Part shown: positions 31,679-43,809 of the stretch, one piece after another | Layout of the letters: every line of letters starts with the position of its first letter | Numbering within the stretch: position 1 is the first letter of the stretch | From: Dipteris shenzhenensis | Lineage: Eukaryota; Polypodiophyta; Polypodiopsida; Gleicheniales | DNA: 64,000 nucleotides | Reading direction: 5' to 3' (one strand) | NCBI GenBank assembly: GCA_047967505.1 | Contig: CM106541.1 | Program-made: the position numbers and the translations under genes | Notes under the pieces: generated by a model | Told to the model about the DNA's origin: nothing | The model's input: the letters and a program-made list of their open reading frames with translations, nothing else | The model's database searches: none

Positions 31679-33861
31679 ACGAAATGGGCCAGAGTATGAT
31701 AAAAGGGAAAGATTTGACAAAGACTTTCTGGGCTGAAGCATGTAACACTGCAGTTTACATACTAAATCGTAGCTACACGAAGGCTATGAATGGGATGACT
31801 CCACTTTCTGGTAAGAAACCTTCAGCTGCACATTTCAGAGCTTTTGGATGTGACTATTTTGTGCATGTCCCTGATGCTACCAGGACCAAATAAGAACTGA
31901 AGAGCCGAAAGTGTATTTTCTTGGGCTACAGTGAAGAGGCAAAGGGTTACCGTCTCTATAACCCTGTTACTAAGAAGGTAATTGTAAGTCGTGATGTGGT
32001 CTTCTCAGAACAACCACATCAATTGGAGGAGGATGCTTCCTTCCCGGACAACGAAGACCAGGATATCCATCCAGTACTACCACCAACAGCAGACCAAGCT
32101 CCCCTAACGGGGCTTGGGAGGATTCAAGACAAAGAAGATGAAGAAGAGCCTGCAGAACCACAACGGCAACGGCCATTCCTGAAGTGGGTAAAGCAGCTTT
32201 TGGACAGTAGAGAACCTCCAGCCATTGAGGAGGAACCATCCGAACACCGCCAGTCCAAGAGATTAGAGGAGCAAAGAAGGGCGTAGGAACACTTGCCAAG
32301 TCAACTATGCTTTGATGACAGAAGTGATCCGTGCTGATGAACCCAAGTGTCTTGAAGAGGCACAGGGCGATGATAGGTGGATGGAGGCTATGCAATCGGA
32401 GTATGGCTCCATAATGAAGAACAACACTTGGGACCTTGTGGATCTACCACCAAAATGCAAGGTAATCGAAACCAAGTGGGTGTACAAGACCAAGTACAAG
32501 TCCGACGGCATGTTGGATAAGTTCAAGGCTCAACTCGTGGCAAAAGGATTTGCACAGGTACATGGTTTTGATTATCAAGATACTTTTGCTCCCACAGCTC
32601 GACTAACCACGATTCGCAGTGTTTTGGCTTTAGCTACCCAAGGAAGTTGGCCCGTGTTTCAGATGAATGTGAAATCCACCTTTCTGAATGGAGATCTCAA
32701 GGAGGAGGTATACATGGAACAACCACTAGGTTTTGAGATCCCCGATTTAGAAGGTAAAGTCTACAAACTGAAGAAGGCACTTTACGGGCTGAAACAGGTC
32801 CCACGAGCGTGGTACCAATGAATTGATGCCTACTTTCTGCAAAACGGGTTCAGGAAGAGCCCATCTGATGCAAATTTGTATATCTTCAGAGAAGGAGGCA
32901 GGTGTATGATCGTGGTCCTTTATGTGGATGACCTTGTCATAACAGGGAACCATGAAGAGAAGATCTTGCAGACGAAGCATTTGCTAGGAAGAGAGTTTGA
33001 AATGACAGACCTCGGACTGATGCATTTCTGTTTGGGGATTGAAGTTTGGTAGGAGCTGAAATAGATCTTCATTTCATAGCTGAAGTATGCTAGAGAGATA
33101 CTGAAAGCATTTGGCATGGTTGAGTGCAAGACAGTTGGTACCCCTATGGAGGTTGATGCGAAGCTCTCAAATGAGTATTCATCACCACTGGTGGACGAAG
33201 CAAAGTACAGAAGGCTTGTGGGTAGCTTGATTTACCTATGGAACACACGGCCAGACATCAGTTTTGCGACTGGTATACTAAGCAAGTTTTCCAATAAGCC
33301 CCGAGAGAACCATTGGAGGGCAGGGATGCGGGTGCTGAAATACATCAAAGGCACTTTTAATTATGGCATCACCTATGCCAAGGGCAACATCTTGACCGAA
33401 TTCTATGACTCGGATTGGGAAGGAGACGTGGACAGCAGGAGATCAGTGACAGGGTACTATTTCTCACTTGGATCTGGAGTTGTGTCATGGGTCAGCAAGA
33501 AGCAACCCATAGTTGCTCTTTCTTCTACCGAGGCCAAGTACAAATCTGCATGCTTTGCTTCTTGCGAGGCAGTGTGGTTGAGGAGGATTTTTGGGGACAT
33601 GGTGCACTATAGAACAAGCCTATGTAGTTATCATGTGATAATCAGAGTTGCATGGTGATTGCAAAGAACCCAATGTTCCATGCTCGCACAAAACACATTG
33701 AGATTCAATATCATTTTGTACACGAGCTCATCATGGATGGAGAGGTTGACTTGGTGTACTGTCTGACTACAGAGAATACTGCAGACATCTTCACGAAGGC
33801 TCTTGGAAGAGACTTACTGGAGAGGCATCTTCATCGACTTGGCATTGGGCCGAAAAAGTAA
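31679..33861 (+). pseudogene. Copia-2 pol (integrase C-terminus, reverse transcriptase, RNase H)
   Basis: Integrase C-terminal part: LTKTFWAEACNTAVYILNRS, GKKPSAAHFRAFGCDYFVHV, a stop, then CIFLGYSEEAKGYRLYNPVT. After a frameshift near 32290 the reverse transcriptase has NTWDLVDLPPKCKVIETKWV, KARLVAKGF-like KAQLVAKGFAQVHGFDYQDT, LKKALYGLKQVPRAWYQ followed by a TGA at 32819-32821, and the catalytic VVLYVDDLVITG. Further stops lie near 33050-33080. RNase H has YDSDWEGDVDSRRSVTGYYF and, after another shift, HARTKHIEIQYHFVHELIMD and ENTADIFTKALGRDLLERHL. It is inactive. Confidence 0.9.
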
Positions 33862-33891
33862 GTTCACTTACGGGTGGACATTGAGGGGGGG

Positions 33892-34615
33892 TGTTAGATA
33901 TCAATGCTCCACTCTCGTGTAACTATGCGGGAACCAGCTAACTCTACTTGTAAGCCCCCCATATGAGGAGAAGGCATTTGAGTAGCTCGGTTATCTGGTA
34001 TTTTGGACACCAGATGCGGGCCATGTGTGGCCTGCTGGTTGGATGGCTTCGGACAGAGTTCAAGGCACACTGCTAACTAGGCTACATGCAAGTGCGGGAA
34101 GGCATCCCTTGACTGACTGCACTGAGGGTAGATGGAGTATTTCTCAAGGCAGTCCACTCTCGGGTTGTGGGGCCTGTTTGGAGCCTCAGATGATCCCAGA
34201 TGGCTCTGGGCCGAATGGTAACCGTAGGTCAGTTGCTCTGTTTGCGCACCGGTTCTATCGTATGGTCGGTGGCCTATTTCGAGACCGACCCCCAATCGAC
34301 CGTTTTGGGCAGACTGGGTCGGTCACCCAATTGAGCCTAGCTGATTATGACTGGTGGCTATATAAGAGCAAGCCCGTGAAGCCCATTTCATCACTAGCTA
34401 CAATAACCCTGATTCCTTAGCATCCAGCCTCCATCTTCTATTGTTTCCAGCATGCCATCGAAGCTTCTTTCACAGGAGCGCACGGTTGGGAGGTAGCGCC
34501 ATCTATTGTATCAGTTCTACAGTAATCAAATTTTTGATTCTCCATACTATCTTGTTTTCTCTCTTGCGTACGAGATCCTGTTATCTATTGAGCACAGACG
34601 TATTATTTTCTTACA
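33892..34615 (+). repeat. Copia-2 3' LTR (724 bp)
   Basis: Follows the purine tract at about 33881-33891 and ends TTTTCTTACA before the target duplication GTTAA. A TATATAAG box lies at 34359-34366. Confidence 0.94.
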
Positions 34616-34871
34616 GTTAAGAAGGAGATTTCTCTAAAATCTAATCTTCAATGAGCACTGATGTGTTCCTCTTGAGATGACTGTCACAAATGAGATTGGC
34701 ACCAGTGCCATTGAGATAGAGAATGGCACATGTGCCATTCTTAATCCATGAGAGTTTGTGGATGGCTCCGTCATAACCAATCTACACAAACCCACATGGA
34801 GTAGGATGGCATAGGTGCCCATCTTTATCAAAAATATCAAAGCATAAATAAATCTTTCAGTTTAGCATGGC
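34616..34871. repeat. Tandem array, second block
   Basis: Continuation of the GGCAC/GTGCC array after Copia-2: GAGATTGGCACCAGTGCCAT and AATGGCACATGTGCCATTCT recur. It is interrupted on the right by the solo LTR, whose duplication ATGGC is itself part of the unit. Confidence 0.85.
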
Positions 34872-34935
34872 TGTTGACTCTGTGCCAACATGAACTTATG
34901 TAGAAAGAGAATGTGTTACAACTTTGTGATACAAC

Positions 34936-35678
34936 TTATGGGACCTACTTCAAACCGAATTCAAACGACGCTTTCAAATGGAGAGGCTACAAGATGATCC
35001 CGCTCTCCAACTCAGCAAGATCGAACAAGGCCAAAGAGAAGATGTACGCACGTACCTGGGTAAGATGAAACGATTAATTGCCAAATGTGACCCATGCCCA
35101 GATGCAAAGTACCTCATGGCATGGTTCATTACAAGACTGAGAAAGAAAATCTGAAAGGATATGAAAAAGATAAGCAGCTATGAAATGTTCAGTGTTGCTC
35201 ATGTGGCAGCCATTGATATTGAGGATGGCATGACAGACTCAGATACTAGCAGTGATGATGGCAAATCTAGTGTCCACATTGCATGGCAAATCATACAGCA
35301 AATGAGTGCTCGGTCCTCAGAGCCAGGATCACTGCACAAGCAAATCCATTGCCAAGGTTGTGGTGCCATATTTGCATCATCGACGGCCATGATGAAAATA
35401 GTTGCATCTTCAACATGCGCAACAACCCGCCTTGAACTCAACAATACCAAGGGGCACCCATGTCAGTATACAGGCAACCGACACTTGCACAAGTGCCCCT
35501 AGCTCTGAGGCTAAATCATGTTCCTGTTCGGACACAAGTCATACAACTACTTAGGAATATGAATCCACGACTATATCCAAGAGCACCAAATCCAACTCCT
35601 CAGGTAGTTCCAATACATCAATTACAAGCCGAGGACGTAGACTCGCCATTTGAGTATGAAGCAGAGTACCCAGTGTAA
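34936..35678 (+). pseudogene. Gypsy gag capsid and zinc-knuckle segment embedded in the LTR
   Basis: Frame 34936-35360 encodes a gag capsid: LLQTEFKRRFQMERLQDDPA, QREDVRTYLGKMKRLIAKCD, YLMAWFITRLRKKI, one in-frame TGA at 35152-35154, then KDMKKISSYEMFSVAHVAAI. A frameshift leads to WCHICIIDGHDENSC, a CCHC knuckle (C-x2-C-x4-H-x4-C, 35364-35405), and that frame stays open to a stop at 35676-35678. It is typical of Ty3/Gypsy gag C-terminal halves. It is flanked on both sides by the LTR's 13-bp repeat. It may have been captured by reverse-transcriptase template switching or gene conversion; that is inference. Confidence 0.78.
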
Positions 35679-35990
35679 TATGTGTTACAACTTTGTGATA
35701 CAACTTTGTGATACAACTTTGTGTTACAACTTTGTGTTACAACTTTGTGATACAACTTTGTGTTACAACTTTGTGTTACAAATTTGTGTTACAACTTTGT
35801 GATACAACTTTGTGATATAACTTTGTGTTACAACTTTGTGATACAACTTTGTGTTACAACTTTGTGATACAACTTTGTGTTACAACTTCTACATACGACT
35901 TCTACATGTAGAAAGAGAATGTGTTACAACTTTGTGTTACAACTTCTACATGTAGAAAGAGAATTTGTTACAACTTTGTGTTACAATTCC
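35679..35990. repeat. 13-bp minisatellite, ACAACTTTGTGAT type
   Basis: Tandem ACAACTTTGTGAT / ACAACTTTGTGTT units, grading into ACAACTTCTACAT units that resemble those of the other LTR. A short piece of the same repeat (34918-34937) lies left of the gag segment. Confidence 0.92.
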
Positions 35991-36020
35991 TACATGCAAA
36001 GAGAGAAGCTCTCCAACTTG

Positions 36021-36028
36021 TATAAATA
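36021..36028 (+). promoter_or_regulatory. LTR TATA box (solo LTR)
   Basis: TATAAATA in the same context as at 21996 (CTCTCCAACTTG before, CCCCATAATGGAATGAAGCC after). Confidence 0.7.
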
Positions 36029-36922
36029 CCCCATAATGGAATGAAGCCCACACTCTTTGGGGCATTGTGTTGAGTCTACTTTGGTATTCCAAGCATTTGT
36101 CTCAAGTGTCCATGCTTCCTTGCACTCCACGTCCAAATGCATGTCCTAACCTTGCAACTCCTCCTGCCCTCTCCTCTAACTTTGCAACCCACCCTCTCCC
36201 TCTCCTCCTCCTCCTTCCTCCTCCTCCTCCCTCCTCCTCCTCCTCCTCCCTCCTCGTCCTCCTCCTCTCTCGTCATCCTCCCTCCTCCTCCTCTCTCCTC
36301 TCTCTTCTTTCCCCCATGCTCTTACATGTTCTTCCTCTCCCACTCCTATGCTCCCCCTAAACCCTTTGTTCCTCAACCCTTAAAACTACATGATCTACGA
36401 GGGAGATGAGTTCTCCACCATGTACTCTACCCTGAACCTTGGAACCTCCTTCTAACCTTGGAACTCCTTCTCAACCCTACAACTCCTTCTGAATCTTGGA
36501 TCCTCCTTCTAACCCTGGACTCCTTCTAAACCCTGGAACCTCCTTCTAAACCTTGGAACCTCCTTCTAACCCTGGAACTCCTTCTAACCCTGGAACCTTC
36601 TTCTGAACCCTGGAACCTCCTTTTGAAGCCTGGAACCTCCTTTTAATCCTTAAACTCCTCCTAAACCCTACAACCCCCAATGAATGAGAAACCCTTCATT
36701 ACCTCAATCATGATGAAACACGTTTCTTTTACACATGCATGCACTTTGTTTTCTTACCACACTTAAGCCTACGTCTCTCATCGGAACACGACTTGAGGTC
36801 CTAAGCTACACGTATTCTACAATCGACAACCCTAATATATCTGTAGGTGACAAAAAGCCTCGGAACCTTGCATACTGAGAATACCCAGCTCTTCCTACGA
36901 AAGCAGTAGGAAAGAGCCAACA

Positions 36923-37312
36923 ATGGCACAGTGCCAATCTACTCCTTGCATAAAAAATGTAATGACTAAAGATTTTAGTTTACCATGAAACTATTACCAT
37001 CCCACTCCTTGCATGTTTTAATGAGAATATGTTATTACATGAAATCTTTTTGAAGTAAGCGCCAAATTGTCACATTCTTTCTCCTTGCAATCTTGGCACA
37101 GGGGAAGTAATAGAAAATGAGATGTGGTAACTCTAGAGGGCGATCATGTTAAGGTCTTGAGGCATAGATGCTCATTTAGATGAGGTTAGGAGTTCTATCA
37201 TGCTTTCTTGACATTTTTATTTAAGAATCTATTAGCTATTCTAATATGTGTTTAGCTAGATATTCTAATTGTTCCATATCCTAACACTAGGGAACAAATT
37301 TCTGAAATTGTA
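36923..37312. other. End of tandem array and unrecognised flank
   Basis: 36923-36955 is the last trace of the array (ATGGCACAGTGCCAATCTA). From there to 37312 nothing is recognised. Confidence 0.5.
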
Positions 37313-38540
37313 GATGCCATGATCACAAATGCAAATCTAGAGACTATACCGGAGAGTGACCCTAAATCTTCCACGAATGCCATGACAACTTCTGTTGCCA
37401 GTGCTGCAGGCACATGTAGGAATTTGTTGCCATCAACTACTCGCAAAAACCCACCCTCTTCTGATGGATGTGTTGCTATTGGGCCAACATACCAAAAGTT
37501 TCTAGAGAATTTGCTACTCCAGCTAGATAATTGTGGGTCTGAGAACAAAAATAGATACTTGTTTGCATACCTTTCTCTTCTTGTAGCAAGGGGCATTTTC
37601 ATGATAGTTCAATTGGGCTTCTTAATGGTAGGGCACACACATGAGGACATTGATGCAACGTTCAGTAGGTTCTCTAAGGGTTTGCGAGTGGGACAAACGT
37701 TCACTTTCCCTCATCTGATGGACACAGTCAAAAAATGTACATCAGCTTCTCCAACACCATTTCTTCTTACACGGGTTGCTAACTTCAAGGATTAATATGT
37801 AGATGGCTACCTATTTGATGGGCAAGAAATGTTGGTTGGTCATGCAAAGCCATTACAATTTCAATTTTTCATGCAAGGTGAGAAACCTATGATGCAGTAC
37901 AAGGTGCATCCAAAATCATTGAACTGGATGCCCATTGAAGGGGGAATGGAGCTGTGGAAGAAAGATAGTGAGGGTCGACCATTGTTGCCTACCGGTTGCC
38001 TAGATATACTACCAATGGCTGCATTTGTGAGAGATCACTTGCAAGTAATATCAAGGATAAAGGATTACATTAAGGTTTGGGAGAGATGTGCAAGCATCGT
38101 ATGAGTCCTACATTAGGCCAATGATAGACTACTGGAAAACCATGATCAGTGAGCTTGAACAGGAAAACATCTTAGAGATAGGAGTGTACAAGGATTTTTG
38201 GCCAAGAACACAATCGCTTGATGAGGAGGAGGATATAGATGCTTGCATTAATGAGTTCCAAGGCTATGAGGAATGCAATGATCACTATTGCAGGCCTCTA
38301 AAAAGTAAGCCAAGGGAAGAGTTTAGACCAATGGTGGATGTTAAGGAAGGCGACTTTGTCTTGGTGAGGCCTTCAGACCCCATATGGCTTTGGGTTTTGC
38401 CATATCAAGTGCCAAGATGGATGCTGCATCTCCTAACTTCAAGAAATTCACCATTAGTTAAGAGAAAGGGACTCAGTGATGCATATGCCTATATTGACTA
38501 CTGGAACAAGTATTGGGTAGAGAATAGGTTGGATCCATAG
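37313..38540 (+). pseudogene. DUF7869-like transposon-associated protein, one stop and one frameshift
   Basis: The frame from 37319 contains QLDNCGSENKNRYLFAYLSL, then FLMVGHTHEDIDATFSRFSK. The D-N-x3-EN and GHTH-x2-D motifs with two Asp and His residues are the hallmark of the DUF7869 region found in repetitive, transposon-like genes of plants and animals. A TAA at 37793-37795 interrupts, and the same frame continues with YVDGYLFDGQEMLVGHAKPL to 38104. A +1 shift near 38085 leads to SYESYIRPMIDYWKTMISEL and KEGDFVLVRPSDPIWLWVLP, ending with WNKYWVENRLDP at 38540. The C-terminal part resembles the DNA/nucleic-acid-associated end of such genes, but its role is not known. I infer a relic of an uncharacterised mobile gene. 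Confidence 0.6.
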
Positions 38541-39240
38541 GCGTGGGAGTGTATTGATGCGGTGGTTTGTGGTCGTGGATATCAAAAGCCATAAATAGAC
38601 TCAAGAAGATTAATATTCCACAAAATGTATGTATCAAAGCACGGGAGACCTTGCTTGGTATCAAAGCATAGAAAATGGTGATCATTTTCTCCTTCTTGGT
38701 GTCCCAAACTTTCATTTTAATATGTACTCTCATGTGATATTTCTCAATCATTGTTATCTTATCGATGCATATTTGCATATTATTAATATAACAATTTTCA
38801 GAAGCTATCTTTCACCAACAACAACTTTGTTTCTAGTGGTTCACTTTCCACGGTGTTTGTTAAGACCACCAATTGGTGTTTAGTAACACCTCAAGTAAAA
38901 TATACACGCCCCCAAACTGTGTTTCTTAACACCACCAAATATATGATTTTCAAACTCTGCCACAAATGCTTTGTTCCGGTTGTTAACCCAATGAAACGTT
39001 TCGCAACCCATGAAGCTTTTCATAATCATTGGCATTTTCAAATAATAGTATATTTCAATATTGGCAAAATTCCCACAATCAATGAAAATTTTCTCAAATT
39101 TAATGAAAACTTTCTCAAATTTAATGAAATCCACCCAATTTCCAAATTCCCAAAGTGCAACTTTTGTCCCATTTTATCTAATATGGTGTTTTATATATGT
39201 ATATTCTTCTTCTTTTTTTCTTTTTTTTCTTTGTTGCTAC
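38541..39240. other. Intergenic DNA with GGTGTT/AACACC inverted motifs
   Basis: GGTGTTTGTTAAGACCACC (38852), GGTGTTTAGTAACACC (38875) and GTGTTTCTTAACACC (38921) are clustered; related GGTGTTTATTAACACC occurs at 40360. This resembles subterminal repeats of a DNA transposon spanning about 38.8-40.4 kb, but termini were not found. Confidence 0.35.
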
Positions 39241-39654
39241 CATGGTAGCACGGCCCCTTCCCCTCCCCTTCGTCATCCACTCGTTCCCTCTCCTCCTATC
39301 TTTTTAAATATCTTTAAAAAAAAATCATCTCTCCCCCTTTTTTGTGTTAAAATCCTTGCTGTTGTGGCACTACAAAAGACCTCTCCTCCCCTTTCCTGAG
39401 TCCCCCTTTCCCTTTCCTCTCCTCTCTCCTCTCTCTTCCCCTCCCCCCCCTCTTTGTATCTCTCTCTCTCTCTCTCTCTCTCTGTCCTCTCCCCTTCGAT
39501 CTGCCCCTCGTCTCTCTCTCTCTTTCCCTTCCTGTGTGCTCCCCTCCCCTTCTCTCTCCCTCTCTCTCTGTCTCCCCCCCTCTCCCTCTCCATTCCTTTC
39601 GTGAGATCTACCCTACCCTCCCTTCCCTCTAATCTCCCTCTTCCCTCTCCCTCT

Positions 39655-39695
<41 letters not shown>

Positions 39696-40180
39696 CCCTC
39701 TCTCTCTCTCTCTCTCTCTCCCTCTCCCTCTCCCTCCGCCCCTCTCTCTCTCTCTCTCTCCCTCTTCTTATCCCCCCCGCCCTCTCTCTCTCTCTCTCTC
39801 TCTCTCCCCCTCCCCTCCCCCCGATGTTCCCCTTCCCTTCTTTCCTTCCTTGTGGCAATGCAAGGGGTTGCGTTAAAAAAATAATAATAATAAAATAAAA
39901 GATATTTATTTATTTATTTATGTTGATGCCATAGCGAGAGTGCTATCCTATGCTCCCTTCTTCCCTCTCCTCTCCCTCTCCCCTTCCCTCTCCCCCTCCC
40001 CTCTCCACCTTCCCCCCCCTCTCTCTCTCCCTTTCTCCCTCCTCCCCTTGCTCTTCCCTTATCTTCTTCCTTCCTCAAGGCTTCCCCCTCTCTTTCCCTC
40101 TCTCTCCCCCTCCATTACATGTCTCTCCCCCTTCCCCTTTCTTTGCCTTCTTTCCCTCACTTTTGCCCTACATCAAGATG
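39241..40180. repeat. Pyrimidine-rich region with (CT)n tracts
   Basis: Dense CTCTCT and CCCCTCCC words; (CT)n runs at about 39461-39482, 39667-39720 and 39745-39810. Ser/Leu/Pro frames are artefacts. Confidence 0.9.
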
Positions 40181-41190
40181 TGTCATTTGAAGGTGTGTGC
40201 TTTACTCAGTACAAACACATCTTTAAAAACATTTGTAACTATTGTAAGGTGTTTATAAGTTCTTTGAGATTATACTATTTTTTCTTTCTGAAGCTTTGAA
40301 AGGTGTTTATTCGCATCGTCATTAAGCCTTGGAGATTTTCGAGCTCCAAAACTCGAAAAGGTGTTTATTAACACCGTTACTAAGTCTTGTAGATTTTAGA
40401 AGACTTGCATGGTAAATCAATCTCATGCATGGAATTTATATATATATATATACATACAATATTTCATGGATTTTTGTATATTTGAATTATTAATAAGTTA
40501 CGAAAAAGTTAGATCTTAAAAGAGGATTGAATTTCTTTAAAATAAATATTTATACTAGGATTTTTGCAATATAGAGTACGGTGTGAATTATGTTTCCTAG
40601 TTTTTGCATTATTAGTTCAAAATAATAGTGTGAGTAAATATAATTTTTATTGAGAACGGATAGTGTGAAAAAGTAAACTTTTGATTCGAAAGGTGTAATC
40701 AAAACTCACCCAAGAGGGCCCACCTCCTCTTGAATGCCATTTGGGGCTGATGTGGGAAAGGTGTACATGGGAGGAGGGTTAAGCATGGGTTAAGTGAGGG
40801 GGGGAAGGGAGGATGGTTTGGGTGGTCCCTACTGTAAGGGGAACAACCAATAGGGGCTCTTTCAAGGCCTCCCCACCCTCCAACTCAACATACAATCGTC
40901 CCACACCTTAGAGCACTCTCATTGGTACACCTCAAATCCCTCCGTAATATCCTCGAAATAAGCAAACACTATTTGGAGGCCCTTCGAGACCCCGTTCCTC
41001 CCTAATGATTACAGAGAGAGATATTGTAAATTTTACTATGTAGAAATGACAGAGCCAAAAAGTAAACTTTTGATTCTCAAATGACATTTTCATAAAGTAA
41101 ACTTTCCACCTAGGAAGGATTTTTAGGATTAGTCCAAATGTATACATATGAGTCCAAAATTAATGTACGTGTTAAATATATTTTTATAAT
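40181..41190. other. AT-rich intergenic DNA
   Basis: Contains a TA run at 40438-40452 and a GGTGTTTATTAACACC palindrome at 40360-40375. No gene is recognised. Confidence 0.35.
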
Positions 41191-41940
41191 AAATTAAAAA
41201 TGCCTTTCTGTTAAATGCACATGATAAGACATGTTTTCTTACATGACCCTCCATGAAACTTGATATTTGTTCTAGAAATCAAATTTAGTGGGATTACTTG
41301 TTATCCTTGGGTTGATTTTGATGGTTGGGTGGAATGAATAATGTGAGCTTGTGCAATGACTAATGTGCACTTTCCATCGATTACATTTTATGATATGTTT
41401 TTTGAGACATGAACGGGAATGGGTTCTAAAATGTGAAGGAAATAAATCATTACTAATTGACTCAAGCTTCTACCAGGAAATGAAATTAGATGCCCTTCTC
41501 ACAATGAATCAATTCAAACTAGGTGACAATTGGCATGGACTATATTAAAATGATAGCTATGATACCTAACTATGAGTAGAAAGCACATATTAGATACTCC
41601 ACAAAGATGCCAATATATGGTCCTCTAATCAACTTTTATTCAAATTCCCAATTAACTCATCTCCCTAGACCCCCTCCTCCCTCAAACCAAAAATTTAAAC
41701 TAATATAAGTTAAGCGATGTCCTAGGAAAATTTAGTCCCCATCCTAAGGTAGATCCAATCCCCTCACCACCTCTCTCACCCCCCTTGCTGTTTCTTTGAT
41801 TATCAGCCCTCGCTGCCTATCAGCTTCACCCTACTCGTGACTCACAAGTGCATTCTCCTCCATCTTCCTCTCTCTAGGCTTCTTCTCTCTTTGCTCTAAC
41901 CCTCCACTCCCTCCTCTTGCTACAACTATCCCTTCCCTTC
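41191..41940 (+). repeat. 0.75-kb direct repeat, copy 1
   Basis: Collinear with 46799-47529 from AAATTAAAAATGCC to AACTATCCCTTC, including TGATATGTTTTTTGAGACAT and TGCCAATATATGGTCC. The copies differ at perhaps 10-15 percent of positions with small indels. Terminal TG/CA and target duplications were not found, so LTR status is unproven. Confidence 0.85.
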
Positions 41941-43680
41941 ATCCATGTAACTAGCTTTGTGGAATAGATTGATGCCATAGTGTCAGACTCTCCCCTTCCC
42001 CTTTCCCGCTTCCCTTCCTTGCCTCATTGCCCATGAATATAGAGACACCAAGTACACACTAAGGAGCAAAATTCAAATTACAAAATTATGCAAGTAAAAT
42101 GATAAACCATAGCACACAAAGATAAAAAATTCATAAACCCAATTATAAAGATTTGTATCATGCATTGATTGCCCACTATCGTCACTCTAGGAAGTTTTTT
42201 CTTCCTTATTTTCCATAGATCCCTCCTCTATATCTTGTTTGACTTCCTCTCCTACTGCCTTTTCCATATTGTTTGCCTTTCCATTCTCCTCTCCCATTCT
42301 ATCACCCCCCTATCATCTCCCACTCTAAGGTCCTCTTTCCTCTTACTCGAATACATCCATTAGAATGTATTTGAGTAGAGGGGCTCTTTGCTCAAATGAG
42401 ACTCAAATACACCTTATGGTCATGCATTACTTACAATTAAGAATGGGTCAAGCATAAACAAAACATAAAGCATTGAAAAAGGCATCGGAATCTAAGATTG
42501 AAAACTTTCCACAATTGGTAGTATGTCCGCAAGATCTAAACACTGAATATGCTATTGTAATCTTGCACAACATTGCAATGAAAAATAAAATGTTTGCCCC
42601 CAATCCATCCCCTCATCCTATAAATCCTAGTGGCCCATTTCACGATCTATTGGATTTATTTAGAACCATCACAAAGTAGGAAGGTCTTTGGGCCCTTGAG
42701 CTCCTTAGAGTGGGGTTGATTTCTTGCTCATTTCTTGCAGTCTTCAATGACATAAATCCCAAATTTGAATCCTATAGTTACTCAAAGGCCTAGATTAAGA
42801 TCCATGATAAGGAATTTGGGTGGATATCACCTTCTAAGACTTTGTTGATATGTTTAAGAAGCAAAGAAACTCTAGGTTGCGAGTGATCAAAGATTAGCAT
42901 AGTGGAAGTGTGGATGGATGAAATTGTCTTTGGCTCCTTTGATGCTTAGTGAATGAACAACGTGCAGCACTAGTGATCAAGAATACATAAATAAGATTAA
43001 TCAAAGCACCCATGATCGAAGGGAATAATTGAGGAAGAATTATACATGCAAACGAATACTAGGTCAATGGGTGACTAGGAATCTAATTGAATTAATTCAA
43101 GTGATAAATTGAATAAAAGTATAGAATGCATGAAATCACTAATAAAAAATATTAAATCCACATAGAATGAGGTGGCACTGTGTGTACCACATAGCGATAT
43201 CTAGGAAAATCGAATTTTTTTTAATAATCTAGGTAAGTCTTGAAAATTTTGGCAATCCAAGTAGTTGGTGGGTAGATGCATGCTAGGGTGTACATAGTAT
43301 TTGCAAAAATATAGTACCATGAGTTGAGTACATTGTTTAAAAAAATTTATCTTGATTAGTGGATGGCACTGATTCTCATGACTAATCAAGGGTGTCCATA
43401 TTATCATTCAGTCCACATTCTCATGTAGCACGCCACTCATCGTTGACTGACATTTTGGTCATGCTGTGATCAAGCTTTCTGATTTCCAGTTTAAGATATC
43501 GTAGGAGGCCGCTTGTTGTTTTGTAGTTGAAGCTATATCATGGACGTCGGTAAGAGGTGAATTGTTCTCTCTTTCTCTATCACTCCCTACGTTGTTCGTC
43601 TTTAACTTTTCCCCATTCCGTCTGATTGCATACAATCTTTCCTATCTCATATTCATGTAACTTTGTTTGTGGACAATTGA
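41941..43680. other. Interior between the direct repeats, unrecognised
   Basis: A 17-bp-arm inverted repeat lies at about 42335-42382 (CCTCTTACTCGAATACAT / ATGTATTTGAGTAGAGG). No coding frame is supported. Confidence 0.35.
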
Positions 43681-43809
43681 GCAAGCACATGTCTTCAAAG
43701 AAAATCTTAAGATCGCCAGGAAAAAGGTCCCCGAAGAAGAGATTTAGATCACCACAAAAACTAGAGAAGAAGAAGATTTAGTTCCAATCTCCAACAAAAC
43801 GATCTAGCA

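Larger units (their letters stand above)
29889..34615 (+). mobile_element. Ty1/Copia retrotransposon Copia-2 with internal rearrangement
   Basis: 4727 bp. LTRs are 29889-30601 and 33892-34615, the target duplication is GTTAA (29884-29888 and 34616-34620), the primer site is TGGTATCAGAGCCTGG at 30602, and the purine tract is TTGAGGGGGGG just before 33892. Order is gag, integrase C-terminus, reverse transcriptase, RNase H. Protease and the catalytic integrase core are missing and replaced by an inverted copy of gag sequence. By eye the LTRs differ by several percent plus small indels, so it is an old insertion into the tandem array. Confidence 0.95.
34872..36922 (+). mobile_element. Solo G1-type Gypsy LTR carrying a gag segment (2051 bp)
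   Basis: Starts TGTTGACTCTGTGCCAACATG and ends GGAAAGAGCCAACA, flanked by ATGGC at 34867-34871 and 36923-36927. No primer site or internal region follows, so it is a solo LTR. The flanks, TATA region, TCC tract and 3' half match the LTR at 21525-22843, but about 0.73 kb of gag-like coding sequence (roughly 34936-35678) lies inside the 5' minisatellite. Confidence 0.88.
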
